From: Aquiflexum sp041749095 | GTDB taxonomy: Bacteria > Bacteroidota > Bacteroidia > Cytophagales > Cyclobacteriaceae | Reading direction: 5' to 3' | Assembly: GCF_041749095.1 (NCBI RefSeq) | Contig: NZ_JBGTCA010000368.1 | Location: 1-21,479 of the forward strand | DNA: 21,479 nucleotides | Shown: one piece after another, positions 1-8,965 of the stretch | Position numbering within the stretch: position 1 is the stretch's first letter | Layout: each line of letters starts with the position of its first letter | Translations under genes and position numbers: made by a program | Notes under the pieces: model-generated | Databases searched by the model: none | Told to the model about the DNA's origin: nothing | What the model saw: the letters and a program-made list of their open reading frames with translations, nothing else

Positions 1-1067
1 TTAAAAGCAGTATTGAATGCAGTCTTTGAACTGAATCCTGCTTCGAATGCAATTCCGATCATGGAAAGATGGTTTAACTTTTCATCCATCATCAGGTTTT
101 TGGATTCTTCAACCCGATAGCCATTGACCAACTCGAAAAAATTCTTCCTCAAGCATGAATTTATAGCCTGAGATACGATATAAGGTTGTTCTTCAATTTT
201 ATCAGCAACATCTTTCACGGATACCCCTTCTTCACGAAAAAATTTTTCAGTCTCCATCAAATGGATCACTTTTTCAGTAACCACTTTTAGATGTTTTACA
301 TCTTCCTCCAGGCTTGGTTTATTTTCCATTTTGGGGGAATCTTCCAGATTTCTGAGCTGATAAATCTGGGGAGACAATTTTCCTTTGATTGTAATGAAAT
401 ACATAAACATTGTAAAGGCAAGTATGCTTAATATACTAGCAGTATTTGAATCAAAGCTCCCAAATCTGGAAGAAATCACGCTCAGCAAAAAATCAAAACT
501 TACAATAAACAGGAATCCGAAAAATAATTGACTAACCCATTTTAACCCTACTTTATGCGTGCTGGATAAGTTCTGTAGCACTTTGGTTTTATAATTGTGG
601 AATTGTTTGAATATTAACTTGAGATAGAATAAGAAAATGATGATAAACCAAATTTGGTTGATAATAACCCATTGCAAAGAACTGATAAACCCATTTGACC
701 TGAGCATCAAACTAATGTAGATAACAAGTAGATCTATTGGAACCAATAAAAATAGAAGGAAGTACTTCTTTTCAGGAACCTTCTTATAAAGACTTTGTAT
801 ATATAGGATCAACAATATAGGAGCCACCATCCTAAAACCAAAATAAAGCCTTTGGAAAGGTGAATCAACTAGTTCTAAAACCTGGGGACCTACATACAAG
901 TAAACCAGGGAAAATAAAAATAGACTTAAAATTCGGTTGGCAATTTTATGCTGTTGGGGATAATTCCAAATAATTACTCCTAATATTACCCCTTGAATTG
1001 CACCAAGGTAAATGAGGGTTTGGGCCATGTCGCTCTTTAACAATAACTGGAAGTTTTCCAGATCCAT
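1..1067 (-). CDS. AraC-family transcriptional regulator with membrane N-terminal half (partial)
   Basis: About 355 residues are visible; the 3' end runs off the left edge, so the protein is cut inside its DNA-binding domain. The N-terminal ~220 residues are strongly hydrophobic, with several membrane helices (for example the segments around YLGAIQGVILGVIIW and LLFLLVPIDLLVIYISL). A charged linker follows, then a helix-turn-helix domain of the AraC C-terminal type: the first helix pair lies around VSVKDVADKIEEQPYIVSQAI, and the second ends in the typical GIAFEAGFSSKTAFNTAF signature at the window edge. This arrangement (membrane sensor plus HTH_18) is common in Bacteroidota. The start at 1067 is supported by an in-frame TAA five codons upstream. 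The sensed signal and targets are unknown; the nearby secreted hydrolase is a possible target by position only. Confidence 0.85.
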   Translation of the reverse strand, partial: MDLENFQLLLKSDMAQTLIYLGAIQGVILGVIIWNYPQQHKIANRILSLFLFSLVYLYVGPQVLELVDSPFQRLYFGFRMVAPILLILYIQSLYKKVPEKKYFLLFLLVPIDLLVIYISLMLRSNGFISSLQWVIINQIWFIIIFLFYLKLIFKQFHNYKTKVLQNLSSTHKVGLKWVSQLFFGFLFIVSFDFLLSVISSRFGSFDSNTASILSILAFTMFMYFITIKGKLSPQIYQLRNLEDSPKMENKPSLEEDVKHLKVVTEKVIHLMETEKFFREEGVSVKDVADKIEEQPYIVSQAINSCLRKNFFELVNGYRVEESKNLMMDEKLNHLSMIGIAFEAGFSSKTAFNTAF

Positions 1068-1420
1068 TTGGTTCTTGGTTTAACACCGATCCGGATATGC
1101 ATTGCTTTGAATATAAAGGATATGGAGATAAAATCATAAACAAAAATAGATTTATTAGTTTATTTTTATTCCTCTGCCAGTTTTAACTATATCATAACTA
1201 ATTTCAACAGCTCTTCCAAATTTTCTTGGGAATAAAACTTGAATAAAGGTTGTAGATTAAAGTGAATATGGGTTTAATATGAATTCTTCACAAGCCAAAA
1301 AATGAATTGTCATGATATTAATTTAGAGTTTATTTAAAAGTAGAAACCAAGTTAAAGCCTCAAGGCCTACAGTTTGAGAATCACCTTGGAGGCTTGTTGA
1401 GTTTAATTTGCAGTTTTCGA
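1068..1420. other. Intergenic gap, no gene seen
   Basis: AT-rich sequence between the start of the AraC regulator and the stop of the alpha/beta hydrolase. The only structure I see is the inverted repeat at 1355-1395, described separately. No convincing coding frame or RNA gene was found. The promoter of the regulator should lie just above 1067, but I could not pick a clear Bacteroidota -33/-7 pair. Confidence 0.6.
1355..1395 (-). terminator. Inverted repeat, possible terminator of the alpha/beta hydrolase
   Basis: AAGCCTCAAGG (1355-1365) pairs with CCTTGGAGGCTT (1384-1395) with one unpaired base and an 18-nt loop. It sits about 25 nt downstream of the hydrolase stop codon. Only a weak T-rich tail (TTTAACTT) follows on the minus strand, so termination is plausible rather than certain. 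Confidence 0.45.
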
Positions 1421-2392
1421 TTAATTTTGAGCTTCTAAAACATTTCCTATCTCATTTTTAATCCAATCCTCCATCACATCCTTGGTCTTCTCTGAAAATT
1501 TCAAGTCACTCCAAGCACTTTTGTAACAAAATGGCGATGTTTTAAAACTATGATTTTCTCCTGCTGCAATGTGATAGGTAAAATTATCAGGAAGTCCCTT
1601 TGGGTAAAGCGCATTCAGATGTTCCATACTCCAATCAGGGTTGACCAATCGATCGTTTTCGGCAAAAAGCAACAAAAGAGGTTTTTTGATATTTAATAGA
1701 TACTCCTTTGGGTCAAACTTCCTGATGACCTTCAACTGCTTCCAGTCTTCCTTTAAAGGTAAAATTGAAACTATAGTAAGATCTCTATTTACTCTGCGCT
1801 TGGCCTTTTTCAAAGCACTTTCGGGATCAAGGTCATCATTGCAGATAAACCCACTTTGGTAATCATTGACCAGTTGCTTTTTGACATTAAAGGTGGGGCC
1901 TGCCATACTTACACCTCCTGCAAAAGTTTCAGGATATTCTGACAGACAAATCTGTACAATCCAGCCTCCCTGACTATGTCCAACCACATAGATTTTCTCT
2001 TGGTCTATCTGGGGAACAGTCCTTAAAAATTGGGCGGCATGCATCGCGTCCCTGGCCCGCTGTTCAAAATCCGCTTTATACCAGACCCCTTCGGATTCCC
2101 CTACTCCACGCTTGTCAAAAAACAAAAATGCTACTTTCTCATTCTCAAATGGCCTTTCTAAAAAGAAGTCCAGAAATCGTTTATAATCTTTGGAATAAGA
2201 ACTGTGCCCTCCTGATCCTATCAAAAATATGATGGCCGGTACTTTGTTATCCTCCACTTGGGGCAGTATCAATTTTCCTTTTAGAATAGCATCATCACTT
2301 TCGAACTGTACCGAAATCGAATCTTTGGAAATCGCAATACCAAGATTGATAGTAAATGCAAAAAGTAGTAAGGTCATTGTTGAAGTTTTCAT
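1421..2392 (-). CDS. Secreted alpha/beta hydrolase (serine esterase/peptidase-like)
   Basis: A 323-residue protein with an N-terminal signal peptide (MKTSTMTLLLFAFTINLGIA) and then an alpha/beta hydrolase fold of the S33/dienelactone-hydrolase-like kind. The oxyanion strand is IIFLIGSGGHSS (residues 54-65), and FFDKRGVGESEG (91-102) matches the usual D-x-R-G-x-G-x-S loop. The nucleophile elbow is GHSQGG with Ser140. Asp247 lies in LLFAENDRLVNP and His281 in GENHSF, completing a catalytic triad. The length is ordinary for a single-domain hydrolase with a cap insertion at about 165-230. Substrate cannot be told from sequence; an exported esterase or acyl/peptidyl hydrolase is likely. It is transcribed alone, with a possible terminator at 1355-1395. 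Confidence 0.85.
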   Translation of the reverse strand: MKTSTMTLLLFAFTINLGIAISKDSISVQFESDDAILKGKLILPQVEDNKVPAIIFLIGSGGHSSYSKDYKRFLDFFLERPFENEKVAFLFFDKRGVGESEGVWYKADFEQRARDAMHAAQFLRTVPQIDQEKIYVVGHSQGGWIVQICLSEYPETFAGGVSMAGPTFNVKKQLVNDYQSGFICNDDLDPESALKKAKRRVNRDLTIVSILPLKEDWKQLKVIRKFDPKEYLLNIKKPLLLLFAENDRLVNPDWSMEHLNALYPKGLPDNFTYHIAAGENHSFKTSPFCYKSAWSDLKFSEKTKDVMEDWIKNEIGNVLEAQN

Positions 2393-2770
2393 AGGTAATA
2401 TGGTTTTGTAAGTTTTGGATCAATATATCTTCTAAATGTAATTGCTTTGATAATCCATGACTCATTTTAAATTTCCAGACCATATAGTCGAAAAAGATAT
2501 CTGATAAAGTCTAATTCTTGCATTGGAATACTCTTTTCCCAAAATACTGCCATCTCCTTACTTTGAATTTTAAAAAAGCCTAAAGAAAAAGTTTTTAAGA
2601 GCCCAATGATGATCAGTAATTTAAAACCGTTTTTGATTTCATTGTCTTTGCTTGGTGTATTTGATCTGTGCTTTAACATGCCCCAAAATTACAACAGCAG
2701 ATTCTTGGAATGTTCAGGTTTGAAAAGTGGAACTTATTCGGTTAAGGTTTGGGGGAAATAATCCGAAAAA
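2393..2770. other. Intergenic gap with weak small ORF
   Basis: An AT-rich gap between the divergent hydrolase (-) and serine-hydrolase remnant (+). A 70-codon minus-strand frame (2467-2679, ATG start) encodes a hydrophobic patch (FKLLIIIGLLKTFSLGFF) but resembles nothing I know and has no supporting context, so I do not call it a gene. I looked for the missing N-terminal half of the serine hydrolase here (SxxK motif) and did not find it; an in-frame TAA sits three codons before the ATG at 2771. Confidence 0.5.
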
Positions 2771-3229
2771 ATGGATTACGCTTATGTACTTGGATATTCA
2801 AAACCTAAAGTCCCATCTGATTATCCATTGGCAGGTTTTTATGTGAAAAATAAAGACATCTCTAAACTTGAAAACTACCACGGAATAGATTATTCAGGAG
2901 GAGGTGTTGTGGCCTCAATGGAGAACCTTTTGAAATTCATAAAAGCTCTGGCCGGAAATCAATTAATAAATAATAACACACTGTCGATCATGATGGAGGA
3001 CCGGAAATCATTATGGTTATGGAATCTATATGTTCAAAAAAATACCATTGATTTTACCGGCCTTTATGGATTGTTGGGGCAGTGTAGGTGCTACAGGTGC
3101 CTTTATGTTTTATCATCCGGTAATGAATCATATATCATTGGGAATTTCAATGATCTTGCCTATAAGACCAAAGCTATTCAGTTTATGTTGTTCAAAGTGG
3201 TAAAGGAGTTGACTAAACTCAAAAGTTGA
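2771..3229 (+). pseudogene. C-terminal remnant of a beta-lactamase-family serine hydrolase, frameshifted
   Basis: The reading frame gives 152 residues. The segment IDYSGGGVVASMENLLKFIKAL is the typical middle-to-C-terminal block of class C beta-lactamase-like serine hydrolases. Around 3070-3150 the family block that carries the third active-site motif appears in the +1 frame instead (CWGSVGATGAFMFYHPVMN), and the original frame resumes with YIIGNFNDLAYKTKAIQFM. The DNA therefore carries two compensating frame changes relative to a working gene. The N-terminal half with the catalytic SxxK and YxN motifs is absent upstream. I infer a decayed gene whose product would be inactive. A short residual protein could still be made from the ATG at 2771, but I would not expect function. 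Confidence 0.75.
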
Positions 3230-3253
3230 TGATACCAAAATTGACAAAGGACT

Positions 3254-3748
3254 TTAAATCAAAATCAAAAGAAACCAAATCAGAAGGATAAAGGGGACAA
3301 TTAAAATCAAATCTTTATTGATTTTTGAGGCTGTAAATAGTCCGCAGGCCACCAAAAGTTCCTTCTCTAGTGATTCCAAATGATGAAACTGTAGATCATC
3401 CTCCATTCTTTCTATTGATATTTTTCCCTGTCTCAATACCCAGTTCCCATTGATAAATCCTCTCAGGGAAAATTGAAAAGGTCCTTCCTCAACCAGATTG
3501 ATTTGGGCCATGTTTCTAAATGCATGTAAATGTATATACCCTATGGATTTCCCCTTCCTATAGATCCTAAAGGAATTTCCGATATAATCAATGGCGTGAA
3601 AGGTGTATAACTCTTGCCCGGAGAAGAATGCGGAATTATTCAAGAAAGACAATTTCAATGTCCCAATTATTCCCCTACCGTCTGACACATAGGTGATGTC
3701 TGAAAACAGATTTTTTCTTTGGATTTTTAGGTTGCTTTTATAGCGCAT
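3254..3748 (-). CDS. Hypothetical protein with C-terminal membrane anchor
   Basis: 164 residues, not recognised. Residues 1-145 alternate short hydrophobic strands and turns (for example SFRIYRKGKSIGYIHLHAF), suggesting a beta-rich fold; the pattern of a basic 'R-K-G-x-x-I-G-x-I' turn recalls tubby/LURP-like barrels, but this is a weak impression. The last ~18 residues (DLILIVPFILLIWFLLILI) form a membrane helix that ends at the C-terminus, so the protein is probably tail-anchored with the N-terminal domain in the cytoplasm. It lies between a pseudogene on the other strand (stop codons 26 bp apart) and the upstream gap with a 12-bp inverted repeat just 22 nt before its start. No partner gene is adjacent on the same strand. 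Confidence 0.6.
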   Translation of the reverse strand: MRYKSNLKIQRKNLFSDITYVSDGRGIIGTLKLSFLNNSAFFSGQELYTFHAIDYIGNSFRIYRKGKSIGYIHLHAFRNMAQINLVEEGPFQFSLRGFINGNWVLRQGKISIERMEDDLQFHHLESLEKELLVACGLFTASKINKDLILIVPFILLIWFLLILI

Positions 3749-4087
3749 AATTAATCATTCAAATAAGAAAAACCTTCCTTTTCGAACGCATCTTATTAAA
3801 ATGAACTTGAAAGGAAGGTTTGATGTGGCAGTTTAATTCCAGTTGGTTTTTCAAAAGGATTAAATTCTTGTGGTTTACAGTGTCAAACCTAGGTCAATTT
3901 GAAATATGGATTGTTCGTCTTTGGAAAACCGAACCCATTCTAGACACTTTTTGCAAATTCCTAGGAAACAACCACCTCAAGCCCTACCAACAATTTTATA
4001 ACACAGAGGTAACATTAATAATCTGTTCATTAAAAATGCTTCCATTAGTTTGCGGAGTATTTATTCATTTCAAAATTTCTTTCATAC
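3749..4087. other. Divergent intergenic region upstream of the T9SS nuclease
   Basis: 339 bases between a minus-strand start (3748) and a plus-strand start (4088), so promoters for both genes should be here. The clear structure is the 12-bp perfect inverted repeat at 3770-3781/3810-3821. A 95-codon plus-strand frame (3820-4107) overlaps the start of the nuclease gene in another frame, has no recognisable content, and is treated as chance. I could not identify a convincing TAnnTTTG promoter element. Confidence 0.55.
3770..3821. repeat. 12-bp perfect inverted repeat
   Basis: AAACCTTCCTTT (3770-3781) and its exact complement AAAGGAAGGTTT (3810-3821) are separated by 28 nt. On the minus strand the second arm is followed by TTTCTT, so a transcript reading leftwards could form a terminator/attenuator-like hairpin just before the 3748 start codon. 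It could equally be an operator for a dimeric regulator in this divergent promoter region. Confidence 0.6.
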
Positions 4088-7000
4088 ATGAAACAACATT
4101 TACCTAAAAATTTACTTACGGTCGCTTTAATGGTCTTTGGGCTATTAAATATACAGGCCCAAACTCTCGCCTCCTGGAATTTTGCCGGGGAACCGGGCAA
4201 TCAGGAATTTACTTCCGGGACAGGCAGTGCCAATGTCATTCCATTGAACTTTACCCGGGGAGCAGATATTACTGCTACCCTTGCGGGTAATTCCATCAGT
4301 TCTGCTGGCTGGGATTCAGGAGAAAACAGGTATTTCAGTTTTGGAATAACCATTGATGAAGGTTTTCAGGCCAAACTTTCCAAATTGATTATTGGAACCC
4401 GTTCATCAGGAACAGGTCCGGGAGAAATGGCTTTAACCTATAGCTTGGATGGTTTTACTTCCAATCTTGCGACATGGGTGCAGATTGGTACTAATTTTAA
4501 TAACCAAGAAATTGACCTGTCCGCCTTGCCCCTATTGTCAGAAAATATTGAATTCAGAATTGTAAGTACAAGTAATGTTTCAGCAAATGGCGGCACAGTC
4601 GCCACAGCAGGAACCTTTAGGGTCACTAATTTTTTTCCGGGTGATTTGGCAGTGAGTTTAAATGGGGAAGTAAATCCTATTGATGTTTCAGATCCGGAAA
4701 CAGCAGTTACCCTTGCTCAGTGGGATTTTTCTGGACAGTCTGGAAATCAGGAATTCACTACGGGTACAGGAAGTATAAATGTTGATGCGAAAAATTTCGG
4801 AAGAGGTGCAGGAGTAATACCTACGCCAGCCAATAATTCAATAAGTGGCTCCAGTTGGAGCACCGAAGCAAATGACTATTTTATTTTTGGAATTACAATA
4901 GAACCAGGATTTGAAGTGGAATTGGAGAACCTAGTGATCGCAACACGTTCTTCAAACACCGGACCTGGCGACCTGGCTTTAAGATATAGTATTGATAATT
5001 TCGGATCAGATTTAGCTAATTGGACCAATACTGGGACAAATTTTTCCAATGAAACATTAGACCTTTCCAATATCGGCTTGATTTCAGGGGATGTAGAATT
5101 CAGAGTAGTAGTCACAAGCAATAGATCCGCAGCAAATGGAGAAGTACAGACAGCAGGAACACTAAGGGTAGGAAACTTCTTTGTTTCATCGGGTAACTTC
5201 CTACCTGTTCAATTTAATGGAACAATCAGGGAAATTCCACCTTTAGAGCCTGAGGTTATCCTCAATTATAATTTTACAGGTGAACCAGGAGATCAGATTA
5301 CGACCGTTGCGGATTTAGTGTCAAATGGATTGACTGCACTAGATTTTGCTAGAGGTGCTGATATTAGCCCTTCAGGTGCCAACAATTCCATCAATTCCAG
5401 TGGATGGGATTCCGGGGCTGAAAGATATTTCACCTTCGGCTTTACAGTGGCTCCGGACAGATTGGTTGACCTGAGCAATCTCAAATTAGGTACAAGATCC
5501 TCCAATACAGGGCCAAAGAATCTGGCTTTAAGATATAGTGGTGACAATTTTACCAGCGATCTGGCAAATTGGGAGCAAATAGGAACAAACTTTAATAATC
5601 AGAATATTGACCTTTCAGGCCTTACCAATCTTTCAGGCGATGTTGAATTCAGAATTGTCAGTACCTCTGACGTTTCTGCAAATGGAGGTACTGTTGGATC
5701 AGGAGGTACCCTACGTGTTACCAATTTCTTCCCGGATAATGAGGGCGTTTCTTTTGTAGGAATTGTCAAAAACGCAGATGGTGTAATCGTACCAATTATT
5801 GTTCTTGATCCAAATACACTGGATTTTGGAATGGTAACCATCAATGAATCAGTCCCTGTTTTGACCTATGAAATTACTGCCTCTAACCTTACTGATGAGA
5901 TCATCATCAATAGTGAGGGACCATTTACCATATCAGCAGATGGTGTTAATTTCCAAAACGCCATTACAATTCCTGCCGGTCAATTTAATAATCCTGTTTC
6001 GATCTCTGTAGCTTTGGATTCAAGCGTTCCAGGTTCTCTTTCATCAAATATTACCCATCAGACCAATGGTGCTGGTCCGGTGAATTTGACGATTACTGCC
6101 ACGGTTGTTGATCCATTCAATATTTTCGAAGACTTCAATAGTTCATGCCCTGATGGATTGCCTTCCGGTTGGACTTCTGTTAGCATTTTTGGAGATCAGG
6201 AGTGGACTTGCACTGATTTTGGAAGAGCAGGAACCAATGAATTTGCAAATGCTCCATTTGGGGTCCAGATGAATGGATTTTTATCAGGCCCTGTTTTGAA
6301 TGAGGATTGGCTGATTAGCCCCTCTTATAACCTTTCGGAATTTGACTTCCCCATTCTTACCTTCTGGTCGAGAGCAAACTTTGCTGGACCAAGATTACAG
6401 TTATTGGTATCCACAAATTATATAGATGGAGATCCTTCCGAAGCTGATTGGACTGTATTAGGTGATCGATTTGCAACTTCCAATACATGGACCTTTTCCG
6501 AAGAAATAAATTTGGTAGACTTCAAAAACAGCAATGTACGAATTGCCTTTAAATACAATTCCTCACCGGAAGAAGGTGCAACACGTTGGACTTTGGATGA
6601 TTTCAACCTTAGAAACTCAGATGTTCCTCCCGCTCCTTTCTTGACCAATAATATTGGAAATGTGGATTACTGGCATTTTGGAATTATCCCGGTTGGAACA
6701 GTTTCTTCCGAAACGAGAACCTTTAACTTCTCCTTGTCAGATGCCCTGGAAAACCTGACGATTAAGGCCGGTCCAGGATTTGAGTTTTCCAAAAATGGAA
6801 GTGATTTCTTTCAATCCTTGACATATGATCCAATAGAAGCTGCTGCAAATAATACTGTCACAGTAAGGTTTGCGCCGAATGACATTGGAGCATTTAGCAG
6901 TACGATTGCTTTTGAAAGTGGAAAAATCATGGTCCAGAGAGGTTTTGTCACTGGAGCTACACTAGAAAGGGACAAAACTTTTGATGTGGTCACTTGGAAT

Positions 7001-8587
7001 GTGGAATGGTTTGGTTCTACCCAACCTCGACAGGGTCCAAACGATGTTGACCTTCAACTCCAAAATGTCAAAACCATCATAGAAGATCTTGATGCAGATG
7101 TGTATGCTTTCCAGGAAATCACCGGTTTGGATAAATTCAATGAACTGGTGGAATTGCTTGAGGGGTATGATGCAGTGGTATCCCCTGCCGTCTCCCGAGG
7201 TCCTGATCAATTTGATGACGCCCAAAAATTGATTTTCCTCTACAAAAAAGAAGTAGTGGAATTGGTGAAAACAAGGGTGTTGCTCGAAGGAGTGAGTCCG
7301 GAAGATTTGGTTGGATATCCTTCCGATCCCGACAGGTTCTGGGCTAGTGGAAGACTTCCTTTCTTGATGGAAGTCAAAACAAATATCGACGGGGTTCAAC
7401 AGAAATTCAACCTGATCAACATTCATGCGAGATCAAACGGTGGCGGTGAAAGTACTGAAAACCCACGGTATGCCATGAGAAGGTATGATGTCAATGTGCT
7501 GAAAGATTCATTGGACTTTTACTATGGAGATGTTCCATTGATATTATTGGGAGACTTTAATGATGATCTTGACGAAACTGTTGCAGATCAATTGGCTCCC
7601 ACAGTAGGTACTTCAGAGACTTCATTTATCAAATACATCAACGATGCGGAAAACTACACTCCAGTTACTTTAAGTTTGAGCAATTCAGGTCTGAGAACAT
7701 TCCCTTCATTTGAAGATGTAATTGACCATGTGATCATTTCCAATGAGCTCAATAACAACTGGCTGGAAAATTCAGAGAGAATAGTGGTGCCGTTTGACTT
7801 GATTCAAAACTACTTAAATACAACCTCTGACCACCTTGCAGTCAAAACAAGATTTAAAGTCTCATGCGATATTATATCGGGTCAGATTATCGGACCAAAT
7901 GAAGTCTGCGAAGAAGAAGAATTCAATCTTCTATTTGTCGGAGGAGCATTTACCAACATCGTAGCTTGGGAGATTTCCACAGACAATGGCCAAACTTGGG
8001 AGGAAATTGAAGGTTCATGTGGTAAGGATGAAATAACAATTTCAGATATCAATGCTTCTGCTTCATTCAGGGTTTTGATGGAATCCAATTTATGTTTTGC
8101 ATATTCAGAGGTTTCTGAAACAGCATTAATTGAATTACCACAACCTGTCATCTATTTCGAAGCTGGACTGCTGAATACCATTGAAGGAGATTACACCTAC
8201 TATTGGTACAAAAACGATATCCTAATATCTACCACTACCGTCAATGCCACAAGGACACAGGGTGCCGGTAACTATGAGGTAGTCATAGAAAATGAGTTTG
8301 GTTGCCAATCAATATCTGAAACGTTTAGGTTCCCCCAACAAATCAGAATTGGATCGGTACGGGTATTCCCTAACCCTTCCAGTTATTTGGTATCAGTTAT
8401 TACCAAAAACATCGAAGGCTTGGTCAATGTGGAATTACTTTCCTCTACAGGATCAAAAATTTCCAATCAACTCACAAATGAGGGATATGTTGAATTTGAT
8501 GTGTCCGGTCTGGCGAAGGGTGTTTATCTAATAGTAATCACAGATAAAACCGGCCAAAGTACAGTCGAAAGACTTTTGGTAGACTAA
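4088..8587 (+). CDS. Secreted multidomain endonuclease/exonuclease/phosphatase-family protein with T9SS sorting domain
   Basis: 1499 residues. Signal peptide at 1-24 (ends NIQAQ). Three tandem ~180-residue beta-sandwich repeats start near 26, 208 and 389, each with a W-N/D-F-[SA]-G opening, an 'NSIs..gW' block and '[LI].I.TRSS.TGP'. Next come an Ig-like 'choice-of-anchor' region (~568-675), a cleaved-adhesin/choice-of-anchor-J jelly roll (~678-845, EDWLISPSYNL, RWTLDDFNLR) and another Ig-like domain (~848-958). The catalytic endonuclease/exonuclease/phosphatase domain covers ~964-1258 with its expected residues: Asn971 (TWNVEW), Glu1010 (AFQEI), His1113 (NIHARSN), Asp1156 and Asn1158 (LGDFND), Asp1248-His1249 (SDH). 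An Ig-like linker and a C-terminal T9SS type A domain (~1423-1499; FPNP, GVYLIVIT) finish it. I infer an exported or surface-bound metal-dependent nuclease or phosphodiesterase, possibly for DNA or phosphate scavenging. It is monocistronic, with a strong terminator after it. Confidence 0.93.
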   Translation: MKQHLPKNLLTVALMVFGLLNIQAQTLASWNFAGEPGNQEFTSGTGSANVIPLNFTRGADITATLAGNSISSAGWDSGENRYFSFGITIDEGFQAKLSKLIIGTRSSGTGPGEMALTYSLDGFTSNLATWVQIGTNFNNQEIDLSALPLLSENIEFRIVSTSNVSANGGTVATAGTFRVTNFFPGDLAVSLNGEVNPIDVSDPETAVTLAQWDFSGQSGNQEFTTGTGSINVDAKNFGRGAGVIPTPANNSISGSSWSTEANDYFIFGITIEPGFEVELENLVIATRSSNTGPGDLALRYSIDNFGSDLANWTNTGTNFSNETLDLSNIGLISGDVEFRVVVTSNRSAANGEVQTAGTLRVGNFFVSSGNFLPVQFNGTIREIPPLEPEVILNYNFTGEPGDQITTVADLVSNGLTALDFARGADISPSGANNSINSSGWDSGAERYFTFGFTVAPDRLVDLSNLKLGTRSSNTGPKNLALRYSGDNFTSDLANWEQIGTNFNNQNIDLSGLTNLSGDVEFRIVSTSDVSANGGTVGSGGTLRVTNFFPDNEGVSFVGIVKNADGVIVPIIVLDPNTLDFGMVTINESVPVLTYEITASNLTDEIIINSEGPFTISADGVNFQNAITIPAGQFNNPVSISVALDSSVPGSLSSNITHQTNGAGPVNLTITATVVDPFNIFEDFNSSCPDGLPSGWTSVSIFGDQEWTCTDFGRAGTNEFANAPFGVQMNGFLSGPVLNEDWLISPSYNLSEFDFPILTFWSRANFAGPRLQLLVSTNYIDGDPSEADWTVLGDRFATSNTWTFSEEINLVDFKNSNVRIAFKYNSSPEEGATRWTLDDFNLRNSDVPPAPFLTNNIGNVDYWHFGIIPVGTVSSETRTFNFSLSDALENLTIKAGPGFEFSKNGSDFFQSLTYDPIEAAANNTVTVRFAPNDIGAFSSTIAFESGKIMVQRGFVTGATLERDKTFDVVTWNVEWFGSTQPRQGPNDVDLQLQNVKTIIEDLDADVYAFQEITGLDKFNELVELLEGYDAVVSPAVSRGPDQFDDAQKLIFLYKKEVVELVKTRVLLEGVSPEDLVGYPSDPDRFWASGRLPFLMEVKTNIDGVQQKFNLINIHARSNGGGESTENPRYAMRRYDVNVLKDSLDFYYGDVPLILLGDFNDDLDETVADQLAPTVGTSETSFIKYINDAENYTPVTLSLSNSGLRTFPSFEDVIDHVIISNELNNNWLENSERIVVPFDLIQNYLNTTSDHLAVKTRFKVSCDIISGQIIGPNEVCEEEEFNLLFVGGAFTNIVAWEISTDNGQTWEEIEGSCGKDEITISDINASASFRVLMESNLCFAYSEVSETALIELPQPVIYFEAGLLNTIEGDYTYYWYKNDILISTTTVNATRTQGAGNYEVVIENEFGCQSISETFRFPQQIRIGSVRVFPNPSSYLVSVITKNIEGLVNVELLSSTGSKISNQLTNEGYVEFDVSGLAKGVYLIVITDKTGQSTVERLLVD
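4163..5765 (+). repeat. Three tandem ~540-bp in-gene repeats
   Basis: Inside the T9SS nuclease gene, three consecutive units begin near 4163, 4710 and 5254. Repeated blocks include 'L.LRYS.D.F.SDLANW', 'GTNF.N..IDLS.L', 'S.DVEFR[IV]V.TS' and '.AGTLRV.NFF'. The third copy is closer to the first in places (both share WDSG, TNFNNQ, STS.VSANGGTV). DNA identity looks moderate rather than near-perfect, so these are old duplications, probably surface or glycan-binding beta-sandwiches. Confidence 0.85.
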
Positions 8588-8617
8588 AATAAAATTTCTT
8601 TAGATCACAATACCAAT

Positions 8618-8650
8618 AGAAGCTGTTCCAATGGGACAGCTTCTTTTTTT
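8618..8650 (+). terminator. Rho-independent terminator of the T9SS nuclease
   Basis: AGAAGCTGTTCC (8618-8629) pairs with GGGACAGCTTCT (8633-8644), 12 bp with a single G-T pair and an AAT loop, followed directly by a T tract ending at 8650. It lies 31 nt after the stop codon. This is the strongest terminator in the window. Confidence 0.9.
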
Positions 8651-8965
8651 GCATCAATTTATTTTTACTTTAAATTCCAATTCTTACCACAAAAAATAAA
8701 AACCCAAAACTATTCATGAGCTTCCCAAATTTTGTATTTAAGTCTGAATTTTTTTTATAAATCCAAACAAGATGTAGTGATATATTTGCTTAAAGTTGAT
8801 TGGTTTTTTTGGTCTATATTTCTGCTACTTTTCCCATCTTATTTTATTGGCATTTGATTTCGAGGTTTACCACATTGAATTTCTGATCTCTAGTACTTTA
8901 TTTAACCATTTTTATAGGTATTGGATACTATAATAAAGACTCTATATTTAAAAAAATACCTGCGG
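8651..8965. other. AT-rich intergenic gap, nothing recognised
   Basis: About 315 bases with runs of A and T after the nuclease terminator. No coding frame, RNA gene or hairpin with credible support was found. Confidence 0.55.

Noticed and set aside
2467..2679. 70-codon minus-strand ORF
   Set aside because: It has a hydrophobic patch but no family, no operon context and an AT-rich composition, so it is not separable from chance.
3820..4107. 95-codon plus-strand ORF before the T9SS gene
   Set aside because: It overlaps the signal-peptide region of the nuclease in another frame, starts inside an inverted repeat arm and has no recognisable content.
6962..7426. 154-codon antisense ORF inside the nuclease gene
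   Set aside because: It is the shadow of the conserved catalytic domain on the other strand. The plus-strand frame carries all active-site motifs.
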